Assembly (NCBI GenBank): GCA_021371955.1
Contig: JAJFVD010000005.1
Location: forward strand, 166,719 to 230,718
Length of the DNA: 64,000 bases
Direction of reading: 5' to 3'
Origin: Bacteroidales bacterium
GTDB lineage: Bacteria; Bacteroidota; Bacteroidia; Bacteroidales; UBA932
In this document: positions 9,123 through 17,810 of the stretch, one piece after another
Layout of the letters: every line of letters starts with the position of its first letter
How positions within the stretch are numbered: the first letter of the stretch is position 1
Position numbers and translations under genes: made by a program
Notes under the pieces: generated by a model
Told to the model about the DNA's origin: nothing
The model's input: the letters and a program-made list of their open reading frames with translations, nothing else
The model's database searches: none

Positions 9123-9998
9123 ATGACTAAGACATTTAAAATTGTTGTTCTGGCAAAACAAGTGCCGGATACTAGAAATGTTGGCAAAAATGCTATGAAG
9201 GAGGATGGAACTGTTAATCGTGCCGCCCTGCCTGCGATTTTTAATCCGGAGGATATGAATGCTCTGGAACAGGCTTTAAGATTAAAGGATGCATATCCGG
9301 GAAGTGAAGTATTATTACTGACAATGGGTCCGGGAAGAGCAGCAGAAATTATCAGAGAAGGTCTTTTTAGGGGTGCAGACGGAGGTATTCTCCTGACCGA
9401 TAGAAAATTTGCAGGAGCAGATACTCTTGCGACTTCTTATGCACTTTCTATGGCTGTAAAAAAGATACAGCCGGATATTATTATTGCCGGAAGACAGGCT
9501 ATTGACGGTGACACTGCACAAGTTGGCCCTCAGGTAGCAGAAAAGCTAAACTATCCGCAGGTAACCTATGCCGAGGACATTGTTGGAGTAAAGGAAGGAA
9601 AAATAATTATCAAGAGAAGGCTTGAGAGAGGTATTGAAGTTGTAAAAACATCAATGCCTGTAGTTATTACGGTTCATGCAACAGCACCGGCGTGCCGCCC
9701 CAGAAACGCAAAACAACTCATGAGATTCAAACATGCCAGAACTAAAAGCGAAGAACAGGATAATGAGCATAATTCATACCTGCCTACTTATACTCTGGAC
9801 TATCTTGTAATACCTGAATGGGGTGTTAATGACATAGGCGGAGATGAGGCAAATTACGGTCTCTCAGGCTCACCAACAAAGGTTAAGAAAATCGAAAATA
9901 TTGTATTTCAGGCTAAGGAATCAAAGAGAATTACCTCTTCCGAGGAAGATGTTGATACTTTGATTAAAGAACTTATTTCTTCACATACAATTGGTTAA
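9123..9998 (+). CDS. etfB: Electron transfer flavoprotein beta subunit
   Basis: A 291-aa beta subunit of the ETF heterodimer, which carries electrons between acyl-CoA dehydrogenases and other redox partners. It starts IVVLAKQVPDTRNVG, shows the NPEDMNALEQALRLKD and GPGRAAEIIREGLFRGAD segments of the family and, near residue 115-125, AGRQAIDGDTAQVGPQVAE, the AMP/FAD-binding turn. Length is a little above the usual 250-265 aa because of a C-terminal extension. It is followed by etfA (17 bases) and an acyl-CoA dehydrogenase, a frequent arrangement in anaerobes. Whether the complex confurcates/bifurcates or only shuttles electrons cannot be decided from the sequence. Confidence 0.95.
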   Translation: MTKTFKIVVLAKQVPDTRNVGKNAMKEDGTVNRAALPAIFNPEDMNALEQALRLKDAYPGSEVLLLTMGPGRAAEIIREGLFRGADGGILLTDRKFAGADTLATSYALSMAVKKIQPDIIIAGRQAIDGDTAQVGPQVAEKLNYPQVTYAEDIVGVKEGKIIIKRRLERGIEVVKTSMPVVITVHATAPACRPRNAKQLMRFKHARTKSEEQDNEHNSYLPTYTLDYLVIPEWGVNDIGGDEANYGLSGSPTKVKKIENIVFQAKESKRITSSEEDVDTLIKELISSHTIG

Positions 9999-10015
9999 TA
10001 TTAATAATTTTAGCA

Positions 10016-11035
10016 ATGAATAACATAATAGTATATATTGAGACCGAAGACGGAAAAATCTGCGACGTGAGCCTTGAGTTGCTCACCAAAGCCCGTGGTC
10101 TTGCTAAAGAACTTGCCTGCAATGTGGAAGCTCTTCTCATTGGGCATGATGTAACAAAACTTAAAGATGAAATTGCACTTTACGGCGCAAGCAAAATACA
10201 CATTGCAGACGATAAGAGACTTGTAAACTATCTTACACTGCCCCACTCTTCCATTACAATCTCGCTTTTCAGAGAAGAGAAACCGCAGATAGCACTTTTT
10301 GGAGCAACCAGTATCGGAAGAGACCTCGCACCGAGAGTATCAAGTGCTTTAAATAGCGGATTGACTGCTGATTGCACTTCACTTGAAATTGGCAGCCATA
10401 CAGACAACAAAGCAGGCAAAGAGTACCAAAATTTATTATATCAGATTCGCCCTGCCTTCGGAGGGAATATTATTGCAACAATCATAAACCCCGATCACAG
10501 ACCTCAGATGGCAACAGTGAGAGAGGGTGTTATGAAGAGGGAGCCGTTAAATAAAGCGGCTGATTGTAAATTAAACATAATAGATGTAAGTTCTGTCCTT
10601 TCAGATACCGATTTCATTGTAGAAATAATTGAGCGTCACATGGAAGAGAGGAAAATTGACATTAAAGGCTCTTCGATTATTGTAGCAGGAGGCTTTGGTG
10701 TTGGTTCAAAGGAAAATTTCAATCTTTTATTTGAACTAGCTCATGTTCTAGGAGGGGAAGTTGGTGCTTCCAGAGCAGCCGTTGATGCCGGCTTTGCCGA
10801 CCACGCAAGGCAAATCGGACAAACTGGTGTAACCGTAAGGCCAAAACTGTATATTGCTGCCGGTATATCGGGGCAAATTCAGCATACTGCAGGTATGGAA
10901 CAATCGGCAATGATTATTTCTATAAACAGCGATCCTCTTGCTCCCATTCATCAGTTGGCAGATTATGCTATCATTGGCGACCTGAACGAGGTTGTGCCAA
11001 GGATGATTAAATCGTACAAAAAAAACAGTAAATAA
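10016..11035 (+). CDS. etfA: Electron transfer flavoprotein alpha subunit
   Basis: A 339-aa partner of EtfB. The N-terminal Rossmann-like domain (about 1-190) is followed by the FAD-binding C-terminal domain, whose marks are VAGGFGVGSKENF, GGEVGASRAAVDAGF, QIGQTGVTVRPKLYIAAGISG and QHTAGM, ending with NSDPLAPIHQLADYAIIGDL. These residues hold the ADP and isoalloxazine parts of FAD. It lies between etfB and the acyl-CoA dehydrogenase gene, whose ATG is 1 base after its stop, so all three are likely one transcript and one electron pathway. Confidence 0.95.
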   Translation: MNNIIVYIETEDGKICDVSLELLTKARGLAKELACNVEALLIGHDVTKLKDEIALYGASKIHIADDKRLVNYLTLPHSSITISLFREEKPQIALFGATSIGRDLAPRVSSALNSGLTADCTSLEIGSHTDNKAGKEYQNLLYQIRPAFGGNIIATIINPDHRPQMATVREGVMKREPLNKAADCKLNIIDVSSVLSDTDFIVEIIERHMEERKIDIKGSSIIVAGGFGVGSKENFNLLFELAHVLGGEVGASRAAVDAGFADHARQIGQTGVTVRPKLYIAAGISGQIQHTAGMEQSAMIISINSDPLAPIHQLADYAIIGDLNEVVPRMIKSYKKNSK

Positions 11036-11036
11036 T

Positions 11037-12764
11037 ATGGCAAATTTTTACAACGATAATAAAGACCTAAAATTTCAATTCAGGCATCCTTTAATGAATA
11101 AAATTGTTGATTTAAAGGAACAGAATTATAAAGATGCCGGTAAGTTCGATTATGCACCATGTGTTGCGTACGATGCCATAGATTCCTATGAAAAAGTAAT
11201 GGAAATACTTGGTGAGATTTGCGCTGATGTAATTGCCGTAAATGCCGAGGAAGTGGACAAAAAAGGACCTCATCATGAAAGCGGCAGGGTTACATATGCC
11301 CCCGGGACTCAGCAAAACCAGGACGTTTTAATTCAGGCCGGTTTATATGGTATGTCTCTTCCAAGACAATATGGCGGGCTTAATTTCTCTATGGTTCCGT
11401 ATGTGATGGCAGCTGAGCTCGTTGCCAGAGCCGATGCCGGATTTGCAAACATATGGGGATTGCAGGATTGTGCAGAAACAATTCACGAATATGCAAGCGA
11501 AGAGATAAAAAATGAGTTTTTGCCAAGAATCAATTATGGCGCCACATGTTCGATGGACCTTACAGAACCGGATGCAGGTAGTGATTTACAGGCAGTAATG
11601 CTTAAAGCTTCTTATAACGAAAAAGATGGAAAGTGGTTTCTGAATGGTGTTAAAAGATTCATTACAAATGGAGATGCAGAAATTAAACTTGTTCTCGCCC
11701 GATCGGAAGAGGGAACAACAGATGGCCGCGGGCTCTCCTATTTTGTGTATGACAAAGCCTGGGGAGGGGTTCAGGTAAGGAGGATAGAGAATAAACTCGG
11801 AATAAAAGGCTCTCCTACATGTGAACTCGTCTTTAATAACGCTCCCGCCAAATTGGTTGGCGAAAGAAAACTGGGTCTCATTAAATATGTAATGTCTCTG
11901 ATGAATGGGGCCAGACTTGGAGTAGGTGCCCAGTCTGTCGGTATCTCGGAAGCTGCATACAGAGAGGCTTTAAAATATGCTCACGAAAGAGCTCAGTTTG
12001 GCAAGCCTATAATCCAATTCCCTGCAGTTTATGAAATGCTTGCGGTAATCAAAGCTAAACTACAGTCTTCAAGAGCGTTGCTGTATGAAACAACCCGTTT
12101 TGTTGATGTTTACAAAGCCTATGGTTTTATAGCTGAAGGAAGAAAACTCACGCCTGAAGAGCGTACCGAAGCAAAACAATTTCAGAAGCTGGCAGATATG
12201 TTTACTCCAATTTTGAAACTAATGTCTTCCGAATACTCAAATCAGAATGCATATGATTCACTTCAGATTCATGGAGGTTCTGGTTTTATGAAAGATTATC
12301 CTATTGAAAGAATTTTCAGAGATGCAAGAATTACAACTATTTATGAAGGCACATCTCAACTTCAGGTTGTAGCAGCTCAAAGATATGTCACAAATGGTTC
12401 TTACCTTGCTCAGATAAGAGAATATGAGAAAATAGAGGTAAAACCCGAGTACGAACAATTGAAAAAGATTCTTTCAGAAATGACTGACCAGTATCAGAAA
12501 GCTGTTGAGAAAGTTATTGAAGGAGATAACGAATTCATTGACTTTCATGCAAGACGTCTTGTTGAAATGGCTGCACACATTATTATGTCGTATCTGCTTC
12601 TTTCTGATGCGCAGTCCGATGACAGTTACGCTATGTCTGCCGAAATTTATATCGGAAAGTCAAAGTCATGGAACGATGAGAGGTATTCGTATATTAAAGA
12701 TTTTTCAGCATGTCAGCTTAACCCATTCCTTTCTATCAAGGGAGAGAATGTAGACGAAGCATAA
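11037..12764 (+). CDS. Acyl-CoA dehydrogenase (575-aa type) linked to EtfBA
   Basis: An FAD-dependent enzyme that interconverts acyl-CoA and 2-enoyl-CoA with ETF as electron partner. The middle domain has CSMDLTEPDAGSDLQA (flavin and substrate contacts), and the C-terminal helical domain has IFRDARITTIYEGTSQLQ, in which Glu437 is at the place of the catalytic base. The protein is about 190 residues longer than the 380-aa short-chain enzymes: about 60-70 extra N-terminal residues and a C-terminal extension of about 110 after the catalytic Glu, as in the Bacteroidetes/very-long-chain-like branch. Substrate chain length cannot be predicted by eye. A strong terminator follows at once. Confidence 0.93.
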   Translation: MANFYNDNKDLKFQFRHPLMNKIVDLKEQNYKDAGKFDYAPCVAYDAIDSYEKVMEILGEICADVIAVNAEEVDKKGPHHESGRVTYAPGTQQNQDVLIQAGLYGMSLPRQYGGLNFSMVPYVMAAELVARADAGFANIWGLQDCAETIHEYASEEIKNEFLPRINYGATCSMDLTEPDAGSDLQAVMLKASYNEKDGKWFLNGVKRFITNGDAEIKLVLARSEEGTTDGRGLSYFVYDKAWGGVQVRRIENKLGIKGSPTCELVFNNAPAKLVGERKLGLIKYVMSLMNGARLGVGAQSVGISEAAYREALKYAHERAQFGKPIIQFPAVYEMLAVIKAKLQSSRALLYETTRFVDVYKAYGFIAEGRKLTPEERTEAKQFQKLADMFTPILKLMSSEYSNQNAYDSLQIHGGSGFMKDYPIERIFRDARITTIYEGTSQLQVVAAQRYVTNGSYLAQIREYEKIEVKPEYEQLKKILSEMTDQYQKAVEKVIEGDNEFIDFHARRLVEMAAHIIMSYLLLSDAQSDDSYAMSAEIYIGKSKSWNDERYSYIKDFSACQLNPFLSIKGENVDEA

Positions 12765-12783
12765 GTTCAAAATCAATTTGCTT

Positions 12784-12819
12784 AAAAAGGGCCGGCAAAA
12801 GAATTTGCCGGCCTTTTTA
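12784..12819. terminator. Bidirectional rho-independent terminator
   Basis: A hairpin with the arms GCCGGCAAA / TTTGCCGGC, flanked by A-run and T-run on opposite sides, sits between the acyl-CoA dehydrogenase stop and the convergent CDF transporter stop. It can end both transcripts. Confidence 0.85.
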
Positions 12820-12820
12820 T

Positions 12821-13723
12821 TTAACAAGTCCCGTTATACAAACAGTCTCCGGATTCATTCTCGCCTTCAATTTCAACTGTTACATGGCTTATGTTAAGTT
12901 CATGTATCAATTTTCGGGCTTCATGTTTTAGCCTTTTTACATTTTCGCTGTCTAAGGTCAAACCGGTAACAATATGAACTGTCATAATGTGTTTTTCTCC
13001 ATCCATGGTCCATATATGCAAATCATGGACAGATTTAACACCCTCTATTTTAAGTAATTCATTCTCAATTATATTTATATCGACATCTTTTGGAACCTCT
13101 TGCAACATTATCCGGAATGTTTCTTTAAGATTCCTGTAAACATTAAACAAGACCCAAACCGTTATTGCGACAGAGAGAATAGGGTCAATTACGGGAACAT
13201 CTACGAAAATCATTATAATACTTGCCGCTAAAACAGCGACCCAACCAAGTAAATCCTCCATCATGTGAAGAGTAACTGCCCGTTCATTATGGGATTTCCC
13301 CCTTTTCATCCTCAGGACAGCGGCTCCGTTCACTATTATCCCCAGAATGGCAAGTATAAACATTCCCTGAGCATTTGTCTCCTGAGGTGAAATTATTCTC
13401 TTGACACTCTCTTCTATAATGAAAACGGAACTAACCAGCAATACAACCGAAATAAATACCGAACCAAGAAGGGAAAATCTTTTATATCCGTATGAATAAT
13501 ATTTATCCCCTTTCTTTTCTGATTTCTTCTGAAGATAATAGGCAACACCGAGAGAAAGTGAGTCCCCGAAATCATGAAGGGCATCTGATAAAATTGCTAC
13601 TGAATTTGTCAGTAGTCCGCCAATCAGTTCTATTACAGCAAAAGAAAGATTAAGGGCAAACGCTGTTATAATGTTCCTTACCGAAGAGTTTTCATGGGCT
13701 GTTTCAATATTATCTCTGTGCAT
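12821..13723 (-). CDS. Cation diffusion facilitator family metal exporter (CzcD/ZitB type)
   Basis: A 300-aa inner-membrane protein with about six helices, followed by a cytoplasmic C-terminal domain (from about 215: LLKIEGVKSVHDLHIWTMDGEKHIMTVHI), typical of the zinc-responsive domain of CDF proteins. The transport-site residues are visible in helix II (Asp47, His50 and Asp54 in SDALHDFGDSLSLG) and helix V (the HMMED HxxxD motif). CDF proteins exchange Zn2+, and sometimes Cd2+, Co2+ or Fe2+, for protons. The N-terminus has few histidines. It is a single gene, convergent with the acyl-CoA dehydrogenase and divergent from the fucose-isomerase-like gene; no metal regulator is adjacent. Confidence 0.93.
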   Translation of the reverse strand: MHRDNIETAHENSSVRNIITAFALNLSFAVIELIGGLLTNSVAILSDALHDFGDSLSLGVAYYLQKKSEKKGDKYYSYGYKRFSLLGSVFISVVLLVSSVFIIEESVKRIISPQETNAQGMFILAILGIIVNGAAVLRMKRGKSHNERAVTLHMMEDLLGWVAVLAASIIMIFVDVPVIDPILSVAITVWVLFNVYRNLKETFRIMLQEVPKDVDINIIENELLKIEGVKSVHDLHIWTMDGEKHIMTVHIVTGLTLDSENVKRLKHEARKLIHELNISHVTVEIEGENESGDCLYNGTC

Positions 13724-13780
13724 AAATTATCCAATATTAACTTATAACGATTTTGAAAAAAAATAGTTTTACATTTTTAC

Positions 13781-13788
13781 TATATTTG
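13781..13788 (+). promoter_or_regulatory. -7 element TATATTTG ahead of the 13.8 kb operon
   Basis: TATATTTG fits TAnnTTTG and lies 18 bases before the ATG at 13807. A TTTG at 13752-13755 is 25 bases upstream, longer than the usual 19-21, so the -33 part is uncertain. Confidence 0.45.
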
Positions 13789-13806
13789 CGAAATTAATTC
13801 TTATTT

Positions 13807-15081
13807 ATGGAACTTAATCTAACACTTGTTGTTTTTGCATCATCGATTCACGATGGCCTGACCGTAGCGGCATCCAGAGAGAATATATATTCCGAATTTA
13901 AATCCAGATATGCGCTAAAAGTAGTTAGCTCTCAGGAATACGAACCAATTAAAGGACAAGAGGAACTCGCAATTGCATTTATTGCTACCGGTGGAACAGA
14001 ACAGACATTTCTTAATGACTGGCAAAAATTCACCCGCCCTTTGGTTATCTTAAGTGACTCATTTCACAACTCTTTGGCAGCTTCACTTGAAATATCAAGT
14101 TGGATGAATAATAATGGAATTAAGCACAGGCATATCAACTTCCCTATCTCTCCAAGCAAAAAATTTCTTGAAGAACTTCATGATGAAATTGCGTTGCTTT
14201 ATAATATCCAAAGAGCTTTCAAGGAGATTTCAAATACAAGAATAGGCTTGTTTGGCGATCCTTCTCCATGGCTCATATCTTCAGATGTTAATAAAGAAAT
14301 GATTACACAGAAGTTTGGTGCGAAATTCATTGATATTCCCATCTCGCTTCTTGAAGATAACTTCAATGCTTTTAGCAAATATCAGGGAAAGTATGCAATG
14401 AACTCAGCAGAGTCTACAATGCTTTTAAACAATCTGACTTCACATATTGAGAAAAGCAGAACTGAGAATGATCTTTTCGAAGCGGTAAAATTATATAATT
14501 CACTTAAAGATTTAATTCAGAAAAACGAGCTTAATGCTTTGTCTATAAAGTGTTTTGATATAATTAATACTTGCAAGACAACTGCTTGTCTTGCACTTTC
14601 AATATTCAATGACCGCGGGCTGGTGTCCGGGTGTGAGGGTGACATACCAACGCTCTGGTCAATGATAATTGCAAGGGCTCTTTTAAACAAAACATCATTT
14701 ATGGCGAATCCTTCTTCGATAGACAGAAGTGACAATACAGTAGATTTCTCTCATTGTACTGCTCCTCTTTCTATGTCAGATAGCTTTGCCCTTCCTTCTC
14801 ATTATGAATCGCAATCAGGCATAGGAATCTCTGCAAAACTTGCTCTTGGGAAATACACAATTTTTAAATGTGGAGGGCCAAATCTGGATAGGTTTATTGC
14901 AATTAATGGTGAAATAATCCAAAACACAGATGTTGTTGAACGATGCAGGACTCAAATAAAATTCAGGTTTAAATCAAGCGACGATATGGATGATTTCCTT
15001 AACTCGCATCTTGGAAACCATGTAATTATCATTCAGGGGAAACACAAAAAAGAGATTAGCCGATTTTTTGAACTGTATTAA
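13807..15081 (+). CDS. L-fucose/L-arabinose isomerase-fold protein of unknown substrate
   Basis: A 424-aa cytosolic protein. The C-terminal half carries GCEGDIPTLWSM, DNTVDFSHCT and GLVSG, which match the metal-binding Glu/Asp and His region of L-fucose and L-arabinose isomerases (family consensus CEGD...HC). These aldose-ketose isomerases use Mn2+. The N-terminal half has the expected Rossmann-like blocks (AIAFIATGGTEQTF; RIGLFGDPSPWLISS). It is shorter than true FucI (about 590 aa) or AraA (about 500 aa) and groups by eye with uncharacterised fucose-isomerase-like proteins. No sugar kinase, aldolase or transporter is adjacent; an M28 peptidase begins 3 bases after its stop. Activity is not established. 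Confidence 0.75.
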   Translation: MELNLTLVVFASSIHDGLTVAASRENIYSEFKSRYALKVVSSQEYEPIKGQEELAIAFIATGGTEQTFLNDWQKFTRPLVILSDSFHNSLAASLEISSWMNNNGIKHRHINFPISPSKKFLEELHDEIALLYNIQRAFKEISNTRIGLFGDPSPWLISSDVNKEMITQKFGAKFIDIPISLLEDNFNAFSKYQGKYAMNSAESTMLLNNLTSHIEKSRTENDLFEAVKLYNSLKDLIQKNELNALSIKCFDIINTCKTTACLALSIFNDRGLVSGCEGDIPTLWSMIIARALLNKTSFMANPSSIDRSDNTVDFSHCTAPLSMSDSFALPSHYESQSGIGISAKLALGKYTIFKCGGPNLDRFIAINGEIIQNTDVVERCRTQIKFRFKSSDDMDDFLNSHLGNHVIIIQGKHKKEISRFFELY

Positions 15082-15084
15082 ATA

Positions 15085-16446
15085 ATGAAGACACTAGTAA
15101 TATTTGCTATTTCAATAGTAATGCTCTCCGGGCAAGCGATTGCTCAGCAAATTACTGTAAGAGATTCTGTAATTGAGAAAGCAGTTTTGCAAATTTCGGC
15201 TTCTAATATAAAAACTACGGTAAATGAGCTTGTTGCGCTTCATACCAGACATAATTTAAGCACAAAAAATGATCCGGCAAGAGGAATCGGGGCTGCAGCA
15301 CAGTATCTTTCAAATAAACTTAATGGTTATATAAAAAACTCCGCCGGCAGGGCAATTGTTGAAAAAGTTGAATACAGGGCCGGAGGAAAAGATACACGGC
15401 TGAGCAGGGAGATAACTCTGACAAATGTTGTTGCAACGTTTAAAGGCAGCAATAAGGACGATAACCGGATAATTGTCTTACTCGCCCACTACGACAGCCG
15501 GGCAGACAATAACAGCGATTCTACGGCATTTGCTCCGGGAGCAAATGATAATGGCAGCGGAGTTGCTGCATTGCTGGAAATTGCAAGAATCCTTTCCGGA
15601 ATGGATATACCGGTTACAATTAAGCTGATGTTTCTCAGCGGTGAGGAACACGGGCTTCTTGGGGCTGCTTATATGGCATCTGTTGCAAAAAAAGAGAACT
15701 GGAATATTATTGGCGTTTTAAACAATGACATGATAGGAAATTCCCGTACAAGCTCAACGGATGTTTCAAATAATACTAAAGTTCGGGTCTTTTCTGAAAA
15801 CATTCCATATGTCGAGAGTGATGAAATGAAAAAGTCCCGGGTATTCAACTCGTCAGAAAATGACAGTAAATCACGCCAACTTGCCAGATACATAAAAGAA
15901 ACCGGCGAGAGATACATTGATAATATGGAAGTTAAGCTGGTTTACCGGAATGATAGGTTTGGCAGAGGAGGAGATCACACTCCTTTCTGCAAAGAGGGAT
16001 TTACAGCCGTCAGAATATGTGAATATCATGAAAATTATGACAGAACTCATCAGCCGGTGACAGTTAAAAACGGCATCGAACTTGGAGATATGCCAAATGG
16101 TGTAGATTTTGAATATGTAAGAAAAAATTGCGGAGTAAACCTATCGTCTTTACTAAATCTCTCATTTGCACCGTCTTTACCTCAAAATGTAAAAATTGAC
16201 ATATCAGATCTTTCCAATAACACCAAGATAAGCTGGGAGAGTCCCAAAGAGGGCAAAAAACCTTCGGCATACTATATTTTAATACGTGAGACCGATAAAT
16301 CCAATTGGGAAAGGAAAGTTAGAATAAACGGTAACAATATAGAACTCCATCTGAGTAAAGACAATTATCTCTTTGCGGTCCAGTCTGTTGATAACGAAGG
16401 GCACGAAAGTCTTGCTGTTTTTGCAACAGGCGGCAGCAGTAAATAA
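15085..16446 (+). CDS. Secreted M28 family zinc aminopeptidase with C-terminal fibronectin-III-like domain
   Basis: A 453-aa protein with a cleavable signal peptide (ends near SGQAIAQQ). The catalytic domain shows all five di-zinc ligands of family M28: His and Asp in LLAHYDSRADN, Asp in PGANDNGSG, the Glu pair in SGEEHGLLG, Asp in LNNDMIGN, and the late His in GGDHTPF. Such enzymes release N-terminal amino acids from peptides in the periplasm or outside. Residues about 365-453 look like one fibronectin type III domain (PQNVKIDIS...ISWESP...YILIRE). It may supply amino acids for the fermentative pathway encoded near 34 kb. It follows the isomerase-like gene closely and precedes the DUF2520 gene by 6 bases. 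Confidence 0.92.
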   Translation: MKTLVIFAISIVMLSGQAIAQQITVRDSVIEKAVLQISASNIKTTVNELVALHTRHNLSTKNDPARGIGAAAQYLSNKLNGYIKNSAGRAIVEKVEYRAGGKDTRLSREITLTNVVATFKGSNKDDNRIIVLLAHYDSRADNNSDSTAFAPGANDNGSGVAALLEIARILSGMDIPVTIKLMFLSGEEHGLLGAAYMASVAKKENWNIIGVLNNDMIGNSRTSSTDVSNNTKVRVFSENIPYVESDEMKKSRVFNSSENDSKSRQLARYIKETGERYIDNMEVKLVYRNDRFGRGGDHTPFCKEGFTAVRICEYHENYDRTHQPVTVKNGIELGDMPNGVDFEYVRKNCGVNLSSLLNLSFAPSLPQNVKIDISDLSNNTKISWESPKEGKKPSAYYILIRETDKSNWERKVRINGNNIELHLSKDNYLFAVQSVDNEGHESLAVFATGGSSK

Positions 16447-16452
16447 GCTTAT

Positions 16453-17271
16453 ATGTTGAATATATCATTTGCAGGGGCCGGGAATGCAGCATACAGGCTT
16501 TCAATGTCTTTAAAGGCTGCGGGATGCAATGTGTCATATATCTGGAACAGAAGTTTTCATGCATCGCAAACTCTGGCGAAAATATTAAACAAGCCAGAAA
16601 ACAATTTGCATAACCTAAAAAACACAGAGGCAATTGAAGATATTAACCTTCTTTCGCAATCTGATATTATTCTTCTCACTCTTTCCGATGATTCCATTGA
16701 AAAGGTATTTGAGACTATTTCTTCGCTTGAATCTGTTAAGGCCGGGAAAACCATCGTTTGCCACACAAGTGGTGCCACTCCATTGTCCGTATTAAGTAAA
16801 ATTCCTCATTTTGGTGTCTTTTACCCTTTAATGACCCTTAGCAAGACGAAACCTGTTGACATGAAGCTAGTTCCGTTTCTTCTTGAATCTTCCGACAAAA
16901 CAACTCATGATGTTTTAGTGAAACTATGTGATTACCTTGGGTCCGAATACAAGGAATGTGATTCCCAAGAGAGGTTGAGGATGCACCTTGCTGCTGTTTT
17001 TGTAAGCAATTTTGTCAACTACATTCTTGGACTTGCATATGACATCTCTGCACCCAACCACATATTCCTGATGCCACTTGCAACCGAAACGGTCAGAAAA
17101 GCCTTTTTATATGGTCACCCGGCTCACGTTCAGACAGGTCCTGCAATAAGGGAAGACATCTCTACAATTAACAAACATCTTGAAATTCTTAAAGAAATGG
17201 AAGAGCACAAAGAGGTATACAAGTTAATGACAAAATATATAGGTGAGTCTTCCAAAAAAACAAAAAAATAA
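16453..17271 (+). CDS. Rossmann-like + DUF2520 protein (NAD(P)-binding, function unknown)
   Basis: A 272-aa cytosolic protein. It opens with the dinucleotide-binding turn ISFAGAGNAAYRLS (Gly-x-Gly-x-x-Ala) and a Rossmann-like domain to about 125. The C-terminal all-helical domain (MHLAAVFVSNFVNYILGLAYDI; then PLATETVRKAF; HPAHVQTGPAIREDI) is the DUF2520 region. The architecture resembles ketopantoate/6-phosphogluconate-type dehydrogenases, but no substrate is known for the family. The stop overlaps the start of the next gene by one base (TAATG), so the two are probably translationally coupled. Confidence 0.85.
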   Translation: MLNISFAGAGNAAYRLSMSLKAAGCNVSYIWNRSFHASQTLAKILNKPENNLHNLKNTEAIEDINLLSQSDIILLTLSDDSIEKVFETISSLESVKAGKTIVCHTSGATPLSVLSKIPHFGVFYPLMTLSKTKPVDMKLVPFLLESSDKTTHDVLVKLCDYLGSEYKECDSQERLRMHLAAVFVSNFVNYILGLAYDISAPNHIFLMPLATETVRKAFLYGHPAHVQTGPAIREDISTINKHLEILKEMEEHKEVYKLMTKYIGESSKKTKK

Positions 17272-17801
17272 TGTCAAACTTTAAAGTTAACCTGCATAAA
17301 ATAAAAGCATTCGCATTTGATGTTGACGGAGTATTTACAGATGGTCTTGTCATTGCGACCGAAACCGGAGATTTGCTGAGATCACACAATGCGAAAGATG
17401 GTTATGCAGTGAGAGTTGCCATAACGCAAAAATATCCTGTAGCAATAATTACAGGTGGGTCTTCCGAAAGCATTGTTAAACGTTTTGTTCAAATCGGAGT
17501 AAGTACAAGCGATATATACCTTCGCTCCCACTATAAGATGCCTGATTTTACTGATTTTTGCACACGGCACAATCTGCAACCGGATGAAGTTCTCTTTATG
17601 GGTGATGACATCCCGGATATAGGAATTCTTAAGGCATGCGGAATAGCTACTTGCCCGGCTGATGCAGTAACTGAAGTAAAAGAGATATGTGACTATATAT
17701 CAATTTATCCCGGAGGAAGGGGGTGTGCAAGAGACGTCATTGAACAAACCCTTAAAATACAGGGAAACTGGGCCGATAGTCCTGAAGCTTATTCCGGCTA
17801 A
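17271..17801 (+). CDS. kdsC: KdsC-like HAD phosphatase (3-deoxy-D-manno-octulosonate 8-phosphate phosphatase)
   Basis: A 176-aa C0-type HAD phosphatase with no cap domain. Motif I is FDVDGVFTDG (Asp nucleophile near residue 16), motif II is IITGGSS, and motif III is FMGDDIPDIG. The length and the pattern FTDG...K-DGYAVR fit KdsC, which makes free KDO for lipopolysaccharide by dephosphorylating KDO-8-P as a tetramer. No other KDO gene is adjacent; in Bacteroidetes kdsC often stands next to maf, as here (9 bases). A related YrbI-like specificity such as sialic-acid phosphate cannot be excluded. Confidence 0.85.
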   Translation: MSNFKVNLHKIKAFAFDVDGVFTDGLVIATETGDLLRSHNAKDGYAVRVAITQKYPVAIITGGSSESIVKRFVQIGVSTSDIYLRSHYKMPDFTDFCTRHNLQPDEVLFMGDDIPDIGILKACGIATCPADAVTEVKEICDYISIYPGGRGCARDVIEQTLKIQGNWADSPEAYSG

Positions 17802-17810
17802 ATTTATGAA

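Noticed and set aside
13807..15081. True L-fucose isomerase (fucI)
   Set aside because: It is about 170 residues shorter than FucI, and no fucose kinase, aldolase or permease is near; only the metal-site patterns are shared.
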